The position numbers and the translations under genes are program-made. From NCBI RefSeq assembly GCF_002551245.1, contig NZ_NTGZ01000002.1, positions 51,080 through 115,079 of the forward strand: a stretch of 64,000 nucleotides of DNA. The letters are read 5' to 3'. This DNA comes from Streptomyces sp. rh34 (lineage in GTDB: Bacteria > Actinomycetota > Actinomycetes > Streptomycetales > Streptomycetaceae). Below are positions 1 to 7,434 of this stretch, piece after piece (position 1 is the first letter of the stretch; each line of letters starts with the position of its first letter). The notes below the pieces were generated by a model, which was not told where the DNA came from, ran no database searches, and worked only from the letters and a program-made list of their open reading frames with translations.

Positions 1-12
1 TATAAGAGACAG
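1..12. other. Nextera/Tn5 mosaic-end remnant (sequencing artefact)
   Basis: The first 12 bases, TATAAGAGACAG, equal the 3' end of the 19-base Tn5 mosaic end used in Nextera libraries (AGATGTGTATAAGAGACAG). The genome-like, GC-rich sequence starts at base 13. This is most simply untrimmed adapter at a contig edge, not a mobile element. Confidence 0.85.
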
Positions 13-210
13 GACATCGGCGGCGGAGCCGAATCCCCGCCCCGGGCAGCCGGCGCCCGGCCCCGCAGCCGGAGCACCGGCGAGCGGCCCCCGCCCCGGG
101 CCGACGGCGGAACGGAAACCGCCCGCCGGGCCACCGGCCCCGCACCCGGCCCCGGGCCGAGAACCGGCGAGACCTCCGCCACCGCCGAGAACGCGGGCAG
201 GCGGACATGA
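13..210 (+). CDS. C-terminal end of an unidentified upstream protein (partial)
   Basis: The frame starting at base 13 is open for 65 codons and ends at a TGA that overlaps the ATG of the next gene as ATGA, the usual arrangement of translationally coupled Streptomyces genes. The residues are almost all Pro, Gly, Arg, Ala and Thr, as in a disordered tail, so no family can be named. Its 5' part is lost at the contig edge. In such GC-rich DNA open frames arise by chance, so support rests mainly on the ATGA overlap. Confidence 0.4.
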   Translation, partial: DIGGGAESPPRAAGARPRSRSTGERPPPRADGGTETARRATGPAPGPGPRTGETSATAENAGRRT

Positions 211-602
211 GCGACACCCCGCACCCCGAGCAGCCGCTGCCGCCCCCCGGCAGCCACTTCCCCACGTACCACCCCGGCAGCGCCGACCCCGAACTGAACC
301 GGCCCGTCCACGAGCGGTATCCGCAGATCCGCCCCACCAGCGGATACGGGGACCCTCGCGTCCGGCACACCGGCCCCGGGCCCGGAGCGGGCACCGACCA
401 GGACCCCGAGCGCTCCTCGAAGCTGACCGCCCGGCTCACCCTGGCCATGACCGTCGTCATCGGTCAGCTCTGGGGGCTGACGGTCCTGATCGACGAGTGG
501 ATGGAGGGCAACACCGGCACCGCCTGGTGGGGAGCAGGCTTCCTCTGCCTGTCGTTCCTCGTCGTGCTCGGCCTGTGGCTCATCGACCCGAAGGACCGCT
601 GA
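207..602 (+). CDS. Small two-helix membrane protein, unknown function
   Basis: The 131-residue product has a Pro-rich, probably disordered N-terminal half (about residues 1-70). Two hydrophobic segments follow at about 76-94 and 107-125, and a short charged tail ends in DPKDR. The layout suggests a small integral membrane protein with a cytoplasmic proline-rich arm. The start overlaps the stop of the preceding partial gene. I recognise no characterised family. The proline-rich arm may contact other proteins, but nothing in the sequence tells which. Confidence 0.75.
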   Translation: MSDTPHPEQPLPPPGSHFPTYHPGSADPELNRPVHERYPQIRPTSGYGDPRVRHTGPGPGAGTDQDPERSSKLTARLTLAMTVVIGQLWGLTVLIDEWMEGNTGTAWWGAGFLCLSFLVVLGLWLIDPKDR

Positions 603-663
603 CGCCCGCCGCCCGGCTCCACGGCGGCTCACATCTGGTGGTGAGCCGCCGTACCCTGGAGAC

Positions 664-888
664 ATGAGCGCCGCCCCCGCCCCCAGCCCGCGCGATGCGA
701 AGCAGCAGCAGCCACAGGAGCAGCCGCACGAGGAACCGAAGCCCAAGCCGGTTCTGGACTTCGACGATCCGCTGGACCGGCAGTCCGCGGACGATACGGA
801 CCAGGGGTGGGGTGAGCGGCCTCTCTCCGGTGGCAGTGCCGCCGACCTCGCGCGCTTCCTGGACGAGAAGCCGCCCCACCACATCTGA
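664..888 (+). CDS. Small acidic hypothetical protein
   Basis: This encodes 74 residues rich in Pro, Gln, Glu and Asp, with no membrane segment or signal peptide and with a C-terminal half containing DFDDPLDRQSADDTDQGWG. A GGAG stretch lies about 6 bases before the ATG. The gene converges on mscL. Its composition fits a disordered small protein. No function is recognised. Confidence 0.55.
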   Translation: MSAAPAPSPRDAKQQQPQEQPHEEPKPKPVLDFDDPLDRQSADDTDQGWGERPLSGGSAADLARFLDEKPPHHI

Positions 889-904
889 GCGATAGCCCTC
901 CGGG

Positions 905-1447
905 CTACCGGTCCTCGCGCGGGTCCGCCGCCGCTCCGTCCGTTCCGCCCGGGGCCTCGCCCGAGCCCGGCCCGTGAGAGCCGGGCTCGCCACCGGTGCG
1001 CTGCGCCACGAGGGCGTCGCGGATCTCCTTCAGCACCTCCAGCTCGCTCACCTCCATCGTCTCCCGCACGCCTTCCTTGGCGGCCTGCGTCGCCGCCCGC
1101 CTGGCCAGGTACTTGGCCATCGGCAGCACCATCAGGAAGTACACGACGGCAGCGGTGATGAGGAAGCTGAGGGCGGCGCTGAGCACCGAGCCCCACAGGA
1201 TCTCGATCCCGTCCATCTCCCCGGTCTTCGGGTCCGTGGTGCAGGGGCCCTGGAGGCAGGAGCTGTAGTTGTCCAGGTCCTGGGTGCCGAACGCGCCGAC
1301 CAGGGGGTTGATCACGCCCTTGACGACAGCGTTCACGATGTTGGTGAACGCGGCGCCGATGACGACAGCCACCGCGAGGTCGATCACATTGCCGCGTGTC
1401 AGGAAGGCTTTGAAGCCCTCCAGCAGACTGACCTTCTTCTCGCTCAC
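905..1447 (-). CDS. mscL: Large-conductance mechanosensitive channel MscL
   Basis: MscL is a homopentameric inner-membrane channel that opens under high membrane tension and releases solutes during osmotic down-shock. The N-terminal amphipathic helix and first pore helix are clear: GFKAFLTRGNVIDLAVAVVI, followed by GAAFTNIVNAVVK. TM2 (FLITAAVVYFLMVLPM) is followed by the cytoplasmic helix. I chose the GTG at 1447 because AAGAAGG lies 7 bases upstream and the family begins just before this helix; an ATG 17 codons upstream has no such support. At 180 residues it is longer than the usual 130-160, owing to a Gly/Pro/Asp-rich C-terminal tail and a longer periplasmic loop with two Cys. Confidence 0.95.
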   Translation of the reverse strand: MSEKKVSLLEGFKAFLTRGNVIDLAVAVVIGAAFTNIVNAVVKGVINPLVGAFGTQDLDNYSSCLQGPCTTDPKTGEMDGIEILWGSVLSAALSFLITAAVVYFLMVLPMAKYLARRAATQAAKEGVRETMEVSELEVLKEIRDALVAQRTGGEPGSHGPGSGEAPGGTDGAAADPREDR

Positions 1448-1560
1448 AGGTGAGCCTTCTTTCGCATGGGCGGTGACGGGAGCGAACTGCTCCGTCACCT
1501 AAGGCGGGAGAAGGCGGCGCTGTCCAACCCGCTACTTCCCACGGGTGAGGTGAGCGGACG

Positions 1561-2271
1561 TCAGTTCGCATCGGACACCGCCACGGCCAGTCGCCCCGAA
1601 GCGCTCGCGCCCAGCAGCGCCGTGGCCGTCGACCGCTCCACGGACAACACCACCAGCGCCCCGGCCTCCGCCCCCGTTCCTCCGATGCCCTCCGCTTCTC
1701 CGATGCCTTCCGCCCCTCCCGAACCACCCATTCCTCCCGAACCGTCCGCTCCGGCGCTGGACACGTCCGCCGCATGGCCGCCGGGGCCTGCGGCCGCGTA
1801 CGGCACCTTCGCCACGCGCACTCCTCGCGCCACCACGCGCGCTTGGCCGTCGGCGTCACCGACCGCGATCACATCGACCTGGTCCCCCGGGCGCAGCAGT
1901 CGTACCGTCTCCGGGTCCGCGATCCTGACCGGCGCGGAGACCAGCCGCACGGACGACCGGCCTGCCCCCTGCTGAGCATCCGGTGGGCCGGACTCCCCGT
2001 CGGTACTGCTCAGGCCCGTGGTGGCCAGCGCGGCACCCGCCAGCGCCAGCCCCGCAGCCGCCGCACGCCGCTGTCGGCGCAGCATACGGCGCAGCCGGTC
2101 CGCACCACCGCCCCGCACACGCAGGGGTCCGAACGGCCCCACCCCGCACGGCGCGGGCACCGGCGCAGGAGGCGGAGACGGGCACGGGGAACGGGACGGC
2201 GAGGGGGAGAGGGGGGAGGGCCGGGAAGGGGATCGAGACGGGAAAGGGGGCGTGGACATGGGCATGGACAT
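1561..2271 (-). CDS. SAF-domain (CpaB/RcpC-like) exported protein
   Basis: The 236-residue product begins with a Ser/Pro-rich arm. A basic patch precedes a single hydrophobic segment (AAAAGLALAGAALATTGL), as in a signal or anchor. An SAF-like region follows (VRLVSAPVRIADPETVRLLRPGDQVDVIAV). CpaB/RcpC proteins with such domains belong to Flp/Tad pilus assembly, but no pilus genes lie nearby, so a general envelope role is equally possible. The start at 2271 is preceded by AGGTG at a good distance and is followed by closely spaced in-frame ATGs. A Gly/Glu-rich low-complexity insert sits late in the protein. Confidence 0.75.
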   Translation of the reverse strand: MSMPMSTPPFPSRSPSRPSPLSPSPSRSPCPSPPPAPVPAPCGVGPFGPLRVRGGGADRLRRMLRRQRRAAAAGLALAGAALATTGLSSTDGESGPPDAQQGAGRSSVRLVSAPVRIADPETVRLLRPGDQVDVIAVGDADGQARVVARGVRVAKVPYAAAGPGGHAADVSSAGADGSGGMGGSGGAEGIGEAEGIGGTGAEAGALVVLSVERSTATALLGASASGRLAVAVSDAN

Positions 2272-2468
2272 GGCATCACCTGGATTCCGCCGGACGAGGG
2301 CAAGGGCAAGGGAAGGGGAAAGGGGAGTCCGGACCGGTTGTTCCGGCCGAACTCCCCTCACTCTCCACCGTCCGCGCAGATCCCGCTGAGGCCTGTGGAC
2401 AGTCCCCGCACTGGGGACAACTCCGTCACCCGTTCCGGCGACGCCCGCCCTGCCGAAGCGGCGGCGAT

Positions 2469-2512
2469 CCCTACGGCAGGGCGATCCCCGCCCTACGGCA
2501 GGGCGATCCCCG
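2469..2512. repeat. Perfect 22-bp tandem duplication at the 3' end of the MTA phosphorylase gene
   Basis: Bases 2469-2490 and 2491-2512 are identical (CCCTACGGCAGGGCGATCCC followed by CG). The stop codon of the minus-strand phosphorylase gene (2493-2495) lies in the inner copy, so the duplication repeats the C-terminal codons and stop. It looks like a recent slippage event. Confidence 0.9.
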
Positions 2513-3377
2513 TGTCGATCCCGTCCAGGGCGTGGGCGCACGTGCAGTTGCGGTTCTCGCTCTTCGGCAGCCCGGCCACCGCGTCGAACAGCACCGAGCG
2601 CAGCCGGTCCACGTTGGCCGCGAACACCTGGAGCACCTCTTCGTGAGAGACGCCCTCGCCCGCCTCGGCCCCCGCGTCCAGGTCGGTCACGAGGGTCATC
2701 GTCGTGTAGCAGAGGCCCAGCTCCCGGGCGAGGACCGCTTCGGGGTGTCCGGTCATGCCCACGACCGACCAGCCCATCGCCGCGTGCCAGCGCGATTCCG
2801 CACGGGTCGAGAAGCGGGGACCCTCGACGACCACCAGGGTGCCGCCGTCCACCGGCTCCCAGTCGCGTCCGCGAGCAGCGGCGAGCGCGGCCTTGCGCCC
2901 CTCGGCGCAGTACGGGTCGGCGAAGCCCAGGTGGACGACGTTCGGTACGGTCCCGTCGGCCCGGGTCTCACCATCGTAAAAAGTCTGCACGCGGGCCTTG
3001 GTGCGGTCCACCAGTTGGTCGGGGACGAGCAGGGTGCCCGGACCGTACTCCGGCCGCAGCCCGCCCACCGCGCACGGGCCGAGCACCTGCCGGACCCCGA
3101 CGGAGCGCAGCGCCCACAGATTGGCCCGGTAGTTGATGCGGTGCGGCGGCAGGTGGTGGCCGCGTCCGTGACGGGGCAGGAAGGCCACCCGTCGGCCGCC
3201 GAGCTCGCCGAGGAAGACCGAGTCGCTCGGCTTCCCGTAAGGGGTGTCCACGGAGACCTCGGTGACGTCCTCCAGGAAGGAGTAGAAGCCCGAGCCGCCG
3301 ATGACACCGATCTCCGCGGAGCTCCCGGTACCCGCCGTACCCGTACCGGAGCCCGTTTCGTCAAGTGCGTTCGCCAT
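2493..3377 (-). CDS. mtnP: S-methyl-5'-thioadenosine phosphorylase (PNP/MTAP family 2)
   Basis: This cytosolic enzyme splits 5'-methylthioadenosine with phosphate to adenine and methylthioribose-1-phosphate in methionine salvage. The family opening IGVIGGSGFYSFLEDV is at about residues 23-38, followed by PYGKPSDSVFLGELGGRRVAFLPRHGRGH, which contains the phosphate-binding segment, and the base/ribose pocket EGPRFSTRAESR with GMTGHPEAVLARELGLCY. The length (294) fits, although the N-terminal 20 residues are a Gly/Thr-rich extension. The family also includes other purine nucleoside phosphorylases, so substrate choice is inferred. The C-terminus ends inside the 22-bp duplication. Confidence 0.88.
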   Translation of the reverse strand: MANALDETGSGTGTAGTGSSAEIGVIGGSGFYSFLEDVTEVSVDTPYGKPSDSVFLGELGGRRVAFLPRHGRGHHLPPHRINYRANLWALRSVGVRQVLGPCAVGGLRPEYGPGTLLVPDQLVDRTKARVQTFYDGETRADGTVPNVVHLGFADPYCAEGRKAALAAARGRDWEPVDGGTLVVVEGPRFSTRAESRWHAAMGWSVVGMTGHPEAVLARELGLCYTTMTLVTDLDAGAEAGEGVSHEEVLQVFAANVDRLRSVLFDAVAGLPKSENRNCTCAHALDGIDTGIALP

Positions 3378-3479
3378 GCGGTCACCGTATCGGGAGGAGC
3401 GTTTTCCGGGGCGAACGCCCGGACCCCGCCGAGAGGCCTCGGCGGGGTCCGGTGAAAAGCAGGTGGGGCGTACGCGGGC

Positions 3480-3842
3480 TCAGGCGGCCGACGTACCGCT
3501 CGACGAGGCCGGCGCGGACGCCGACGACGAGGAGGAGCCGGACGAAGACGAAGACGAAGAGGACGACGTCGTCGCGCTCGCCTTCGTGTCCGAACCCGAC
3601 GACGAGGACGACGTGGAGTCGGACGACTTCGAGGCCGTCGACGCCGCTGTGCTGCTCGACGAGGAGCCGCGGCTGTCGTTCCGGTAGAAACCGGAACCCT
3701 TGAAGACGATGCCGACCGCGGAGAACACCTTCTTGAGGCGTCCGTCGCAGCTCGGGCACACGGTCAGGGCATCATCGGTGAACTTCTGCACCGCCTCGAG
3801 GCCCTCGCCGCATTCGGTGCACTGGTACTGGTAGGTCGGCAC
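3480..3842 (-). CDS. FmdB-family zinc ribbon protein with poly-Ser tail
   Basis: The first 50 residues are a classical FmdB zinc ribbon: MPTYQYQCTECG with Cys8 and Cys11, then CPSC with Cys29 and Cys32, followed by KKVFSAVGIVFKGSGFYRND. Such proteins are called putative regulators after FmdB of the methylotroph formamidase locus, but their biochemical role is unknown. The last 60 residues are almost only Ser, Ala, Thr and Asp, an extreme low-complexity tail. The start is GTG with GGAGGA 5 bases upstream. A CIRCE-like element lies just upstream, which suggests HrcA heat-shock control. Confidence 0.88.
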   Translation of the reverse strand: MPTYQYQCTECGEGLEAVQKFTDDALTVCPSCDGRLKKVFSAVGIVFKGSGFYRNDSRGSSSSSTAASTASKSSDSTSSSSSGSDTKASATTSSSSSSSSSGSSSSSASAPASSSGTSAA

Positions 3843-3851
3843 TTGCTCCTC

Positions 3852-3878
3852 CTGGCACTCTCACTCAATGAGTGCTAA
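3852..3878. promoter_or_regulatory. CIRCE-like HrcA operator upstream of the fmdB-type gene
   Basis: The half-sites CTGGCACTC and GAGTGCTAA are separated by exactly 9 bases, matching the CIRCE consensus TTAGCACTC-N9-GAGTGCTAA at 7 of 9 and 9 of 9 positions. The element sits about 10 bases upstream of the GTG start and abuts the ribosome binding site, where HrcA bound to the DNA would block transcription. CIRCE usually controls groES/groEL; its use on this gene is inferred. Confidence 0.75.
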
Positions 3879-3908
3879 CGACGCTCCATACTGACGTATT
3901 CCGTTGAA

Positions 3909-5189
3909 TCAGTCCACCGTGACCGGCTCGCGGTGACCGATCCCACGTGCCACGGTGCGTCCCGAGGGCCTCGGAGCCAGCCGCGAACGCAGGGCCAGCA
4001 GGGTCATCAGGGCCAGCGCGGTTCCGGCCAGAGGCACCAGGAAACCGGTGCTCGCACCATGGGCATCGGCGAGTTGCCCCGCCACGGTCACGGCCGCCGC
4101 CTGTCCGAGCGCCACGGCGCCCGTCAGCCAGGTGAAGGCCTCGGTGCGGGCGGTGGCGGGCACCAGCGCTTCGACCAGGGTGTAGCCGCTGATCAGCGCC
4201 GGAGCGATGCAGAGGCCGACCAGCAGGCCGAGCCCGGCCAGCAGCGGCACCGAGTGCACGGCCCACAGGCCGGACGCGGTCAGGGTCAGTGCCACGTATC
4301 CGACGATCAGCCGACGGCGCGGGCTGCTCTTCCAGGCGATGGCGCCGCAGGCGATGCCGGCCAGCATGTTGCCCGCCGCGAAGATCCCGTAGAGGACACC
4401 GTTCACCCCGGGGTGACCGATCTCCTCGGAGAACGCGGTCAGCGAGACCTGCATCCCGCCGAAGACCGCGCCGATGCCCAGGAAGGCGACGGCCAGGACA
4501 CGCACGCCCGGTACGGAGAGCGCCGAGGTGTGCGGTTCGGCCGCGGTGGCCGCGTTGCGAGGGGCGGGCTGGGTGGCGCGCTGCGCGGCGAAGAACAGGC
4601 CGCCGACCAGGGTCAGAGCGGCTTCCGTGATCAGTCCGGCCGCCGGGTGCACGCCGGTGCAGAGCGCGGTGGCGATCACCGGGCCGAGGACGAACGTGAA
4701 CTCGTCCGTCACCGACTCGAACGCGGCAGCGGTGGACATCAGCGGAGAGGCGGGCCGGTCGGGGGTCGCCCCCAGCATCGCCGCCCAGCGGGCCCGCACC
4801 ATGGGGCCGATCTGCGGGATCGAGGCACCGGTCGGCACGGCGGCGACGAACAGCGCCCACAGGGGTGCGTCCGCCAGCGCCAGCACGGTCAGGGCGCTGA
4901 CCGAGACGGTGTGGAGGAGGACCCCGGGCAGCAGGACGGCGCGCTGGCCGAAGCGGTCGGCGAGCTTGCCGCTCTGCGGGGCGAACAGCGCCATGGCGAC
5001 GCCGGAGACCGCCGCGACGGCTCCCGCGCTGCCGTACGAGCCGGTCGTGTGCTGCACGAGGAGGACGATGCCGATGGTGAGCATCGCGAACGGCTGCCGT
5101 GCGGCGAAGCCCGGGAGGAGGAAGGTCCACGCACCGGGGGTGCGCAGCAGTTGCCCGTATCCGGGGCGGTCGGAGACCGTGGTTGCCAC
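3909..5189 (-). CDS. MFS transporter (12-TM type)
   Basis: The 426-residue product has about twelve hydrophobic segments in two halves separated by a hydrophilic loop near residues 190-215. The first-half motif KLADRFGQRAVLLPG corresponds to the MFS loop 2-3 signature. The start is GTG with AAGGA close upstream. No substrate can be read from the sequence; the general class exports drugs or metabolites or takes up small solutes. It is a single-gene unit between the fmdB-like gene and the antiporter, transcribed on the minus strand like both. Confidence 0.85.
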   Translation of the reverse strand: MATTVSDRPGYGQLLRTPGAWTFLLPGFAARQPFAMLTIGIVLLVQHTTGSYGSAGAVAAVSGVAMALFAPQSGKLADRFGQRAVLLPGVLLHTVSVSALTVLALADAPLWALFVAAVPTGASIPQIGPMVRARWAAMLGATPDRPASPLMSTAAAFESVTDEFTFVLGPVIATALCTGVHPAAGLITEAALTLVGGLFFAAQRATQPAPRNAATAAEPHTSALSVPGVRVLAVAFLGIGAVFGGMQVSLTAFSEEIGHPGVNGVLYGIFAAGNMLAGIACGAIAWKSSPRRRLIVGYVALTLTASGLWAVHSVPLLAGLGLLVGLCIAPALISGYTLVEALVPATARTEAFTWLTGAVALGQAAAVTVAGQLADAHGASTGFLVPLAGTALALMTLLALRSRLAPRPSGRTVARGIGHREPVTVD

Positions 5190-5552
5190 GGTCCTTGCCT
5201 TTCTGCCGCCTGGTAGCCCTGCTTCCCGGCGCCTTTGTGGGGCGGGCCGGACGGAAGCGGCCGAGAGCTGTCCTCTTCGCGCTGAACTGCGGTAGATGCC
5301 GGGCGACTCGCTGCAATCGGCGAAGAAACGCCGGGCGAAGAGACACCACGACCGCCATACGGTCGCGCCAGCTCTGCTTCAGACAGAGTTGGTCGATCAG
5401 GTTTACCTTCATGGTACAGGCAGGAAGCCCTGTATGCCTGAGATTGCGCACAGGGCTTCCGTAACAGCCTGTGATCTACGCCGCTCCGGCGCCCGACGCC
5501 TGGGGCGTCGCCTCAGGGAGAACTCAGAGAGAACTCAGGAGCCTCGGGAGTC
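5190..5552. other. Gene-free spacer between antiporter and MFS genes
   Basis: This 363-base stretch carries the leader of the MFS gene, the long inverted repeat at 5423-5460 and a second hairpin, CGACGCC-TGG-GGCGTCG, at 5494-5510 just beyond the antiporter stop. I see no convincing gene. Confidence 0.6.
5423..5460 (-). terminator. Hairpin downstream of the antiporter gene
   Basis: GGAAGCCCTGT (5423-5433) pairs perfectly with ACAGGGCTTCC (5450-5460) around a 16-base loop. It lies beyond the end of the minus-strand antiporter gene and before the leader of the next minus-strand gene, the expected place for a terminator. No long U-run follows, which is common in actinomycetes. Confidence 0.6.
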
Positions 5553-7217
5553 TCAGAGACTGGCCTTCGTGCCGCTGCCGCTGCCGTTTGCGCTTCCGCT
5601 TCCCCTTCTTCCATGGGCGTTGGTACTGGTACCGGCGCCGCCGAGCTTCTTGGCCAGCTTCATCGCCTGGGGGATGGCCGAACCGCCATGGGATCCCGCC
5701 GTGCCGGGTGCGTCGGAAGCGGAGGATCTGCCCGTGCCCAGCCAGCCGGCCAGTTTGCCGCCCTCGCCGACCGCTCTCAGCCGCTCCTCCGCCCTGTCGC
5801 GCACCGGATCGGTGGCCACCACCAGCAGTTCGTCCCCGCGTCGCAGCACCGTCGCCGGGGCCGGCACGAAGCTCTTGCCCTCCCGGACCACCAGGGTGAC
5901 CGCGGCGCCGGCCGGGAGCCGGAGTTCGCCGACCTCGACGCCGTGCATCTTGGACTTCGTGGGGATGGCGACCGACAGCAGGTGTCCGCGCAGCCGTTCC
6001 AGCGGGGCCGACTCGATGCCCAGGTCGGCGGCTTCGGACGGATCGTCGGCGATGTTCAGCTTGTTCGCGACCCAGGGCAGCGTCGGGCCCTGGATCAGGG
6101 TGTAGACGATGACCAGGACGAAGACGATGTTGAAGATCTTGGTGCTGCCCTCCACCCCGGACACCATCGGAATGGTCGCCAGGACGATGGGCACCGCCCC
6201 GCGCAGCCCGGCCCAGGACATCAGGATCTTCTCGCGGGCCGGCAGCCGGAACGGCGCGAGGCTCAGGAAGACCGACAGCGGCCGCGCCACCATGGTCAGC
6301 ACCAGGCCCACGACGATGGCGGGCCAGAAGTCGTCGACCAGGTCGTGCGGGGTGACCAGCAGGCCGAGCAGCACGAACATGCCGATCTGGGCCAGCCAGC
6401 CGAGCCCGTCGGCGAAGCCGCGCGTGGCGGGCCAGTGCGGCAGCTTGGAGTTGCCGAGGATCATCGCGGCCAGGTAGACGGCGAGGAACCCGCTGCCGTG
6501 GGCCATGGCGCCGGCCGCGTAAGCGGAGACGGCGATGGCCATCACGGCGATCGGGTAGAGGCCGGAGGCGGGCAGCGCCACGTGCCGCAGCCCCAGGGAC
6601 CCCAGCCAGCCCACCGCGATGCCGATCGCGGCGCCGATGGCCAGCTCCATGGCGATCTCCGCGACCAGGATGTACCAGTGCTCGACCGGGCCGACCGCGG
6701 AGAACGCGACGACCAGGATGACGACGGGGGCGTCGTTGAACCCTGACTCGGCCTCCAGGACCCCGTTGATCCGGGGCGGCAGGGGCACTTTGCGCAGCAC
6801 GGAGAAGACGGCCGCCGCGTCGGTCGAGGAGACGACCGCGCCGATGATGAGGGCCTGGCGCCAGTCCAGGCCGACCAGGTAGTGCGCGGCGGCGGCGGTG
6901 ATGCCCACGCTGATGCCGACGCCGACGGTCGAGATCACCGCGGCCGCGGGCAGGACGGGTCTGACCTCTTTCCACTTCGCCCCGAGTCCGCCCTCGGCCA
7001 GGATGACGACCAGTGCGGCGTAGCCGAACACCTGCGTCAGCTCTGCGTTGTCGAACTTGACGTCGAAGATGCCGTCCTGCCCCAGGGCGATCCCGATGCC
7101 GAGATACAGGAGCAGGCTGGGGAGCCCGCTGCGCGACGAGATCCGTACCGCCACCACGGCGACGAGCAGGACGAGCGAGCAGACAAGCAGGAGTTCGTTG
7201 AGCGCGTGGACAGTCAG
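5553..7217 (-). CDS. Cation/proton antiporter with TrkA-C domain (NhaP2/CvrA-like)
   Basis: This CPA1-type membrane exchanger swaps K+ or Na+ for protons. About twelve hydrophobic helices fill residues 1-400, with the transport-core motif VVSSTDAAAVFSVLR and ESGFNDAPVVILV, whose Asp residues are the usual ion/proton site. A TrkA-C-like regulatory domain follows (about 415-500: GVEVGELRLPAGAAVTLVVR), then a Gly/Ser-rich tail. The first helix is complete only if translation starts at CTG 7217 (LTVHALNELLLVCSLVLLVAV), which has GGGAAGGAA 6 bases upstream. The frame has no ATG, GTG or TTG between its upstream stop and that CTG, and the next candidate, GTG 7157, has no ribosome binding site and cuts the helix. 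The TrkA-C domain suggests nucleotide-sensitive gating. Confidence 0.88.
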   Translation of the reverse strand: MTVHALNELLLVCSLVLLVAVVAVRISSRSGLPSLLLYLGIGIALGQDGIFDVKFDNAELTQVFGYAALVVILAEGGLGAKWKEVRPVLPAAAVISTVGVGISVGITAAAAHYLVGLDWRQALIIGAVVSSTDAAAVFSVLRKVPLPPRINGVLEAESGFNDAPVVILVVAFSAVGPVEHWYILVAEIAMELAIGAAIGIAVGWLGSLGLRHVALPASGLYPIAVMAIAVSAYAAGAMAHGSGFLAVYLAAMILGNSKLPHWPATRGFADGLGWLAQIGMFVLLGLLVTPHDLVDDFWPAIVVGLVLTMVARPLSVFLSLAPFRLPAREKILMSWAGLRGAVPIVLATIPMVSGVEGSTKIFNIVFVLVIVYTLIQGPTLPWVANKLNIADDPSEAADLGIESAPLERLRGHLLSVAIPTKSKMHGVEVGELRLPAGAAVTLVVREGKSFVPAPATVLRRGDELLVVATDPVRDRAEERLRAVGEGGKLAGWLGTGRSSASDAPGTAGSHGGSAIPQAMKLAKKLGGAGTSTNAHGRRGSGSANGSGSGTKASL

Positions 7218-7434
7218 GGTCCGTTCCTTCCCTGCGTGCGCCTGCCGGATCGTCCTCCGGCAGCCAGTTACTTCGTTACCTTACCTAATCTTTAACGATT
7301 CCTTGACGGGTTCGAGTGTTCGTGCGAGGAAGACGCAAATGGATGCATCCCTATACCGCGTCCGAGTGGCTTCTCCGCTGCGCCTATGGTTGCTCCTGCA
7401 CTCCCAGGACCACCCTGCCCCTCGAAGGACAGCG

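Noticed and set aside
7275-7288. Iron-box-like sequence (TTAGGTAAGGTAAC on the minus strand) in the antiporter/acylase spacer
   Set aside because: Only one half resembles the IdeR/DmdR consensus and the symmetric half is missing.
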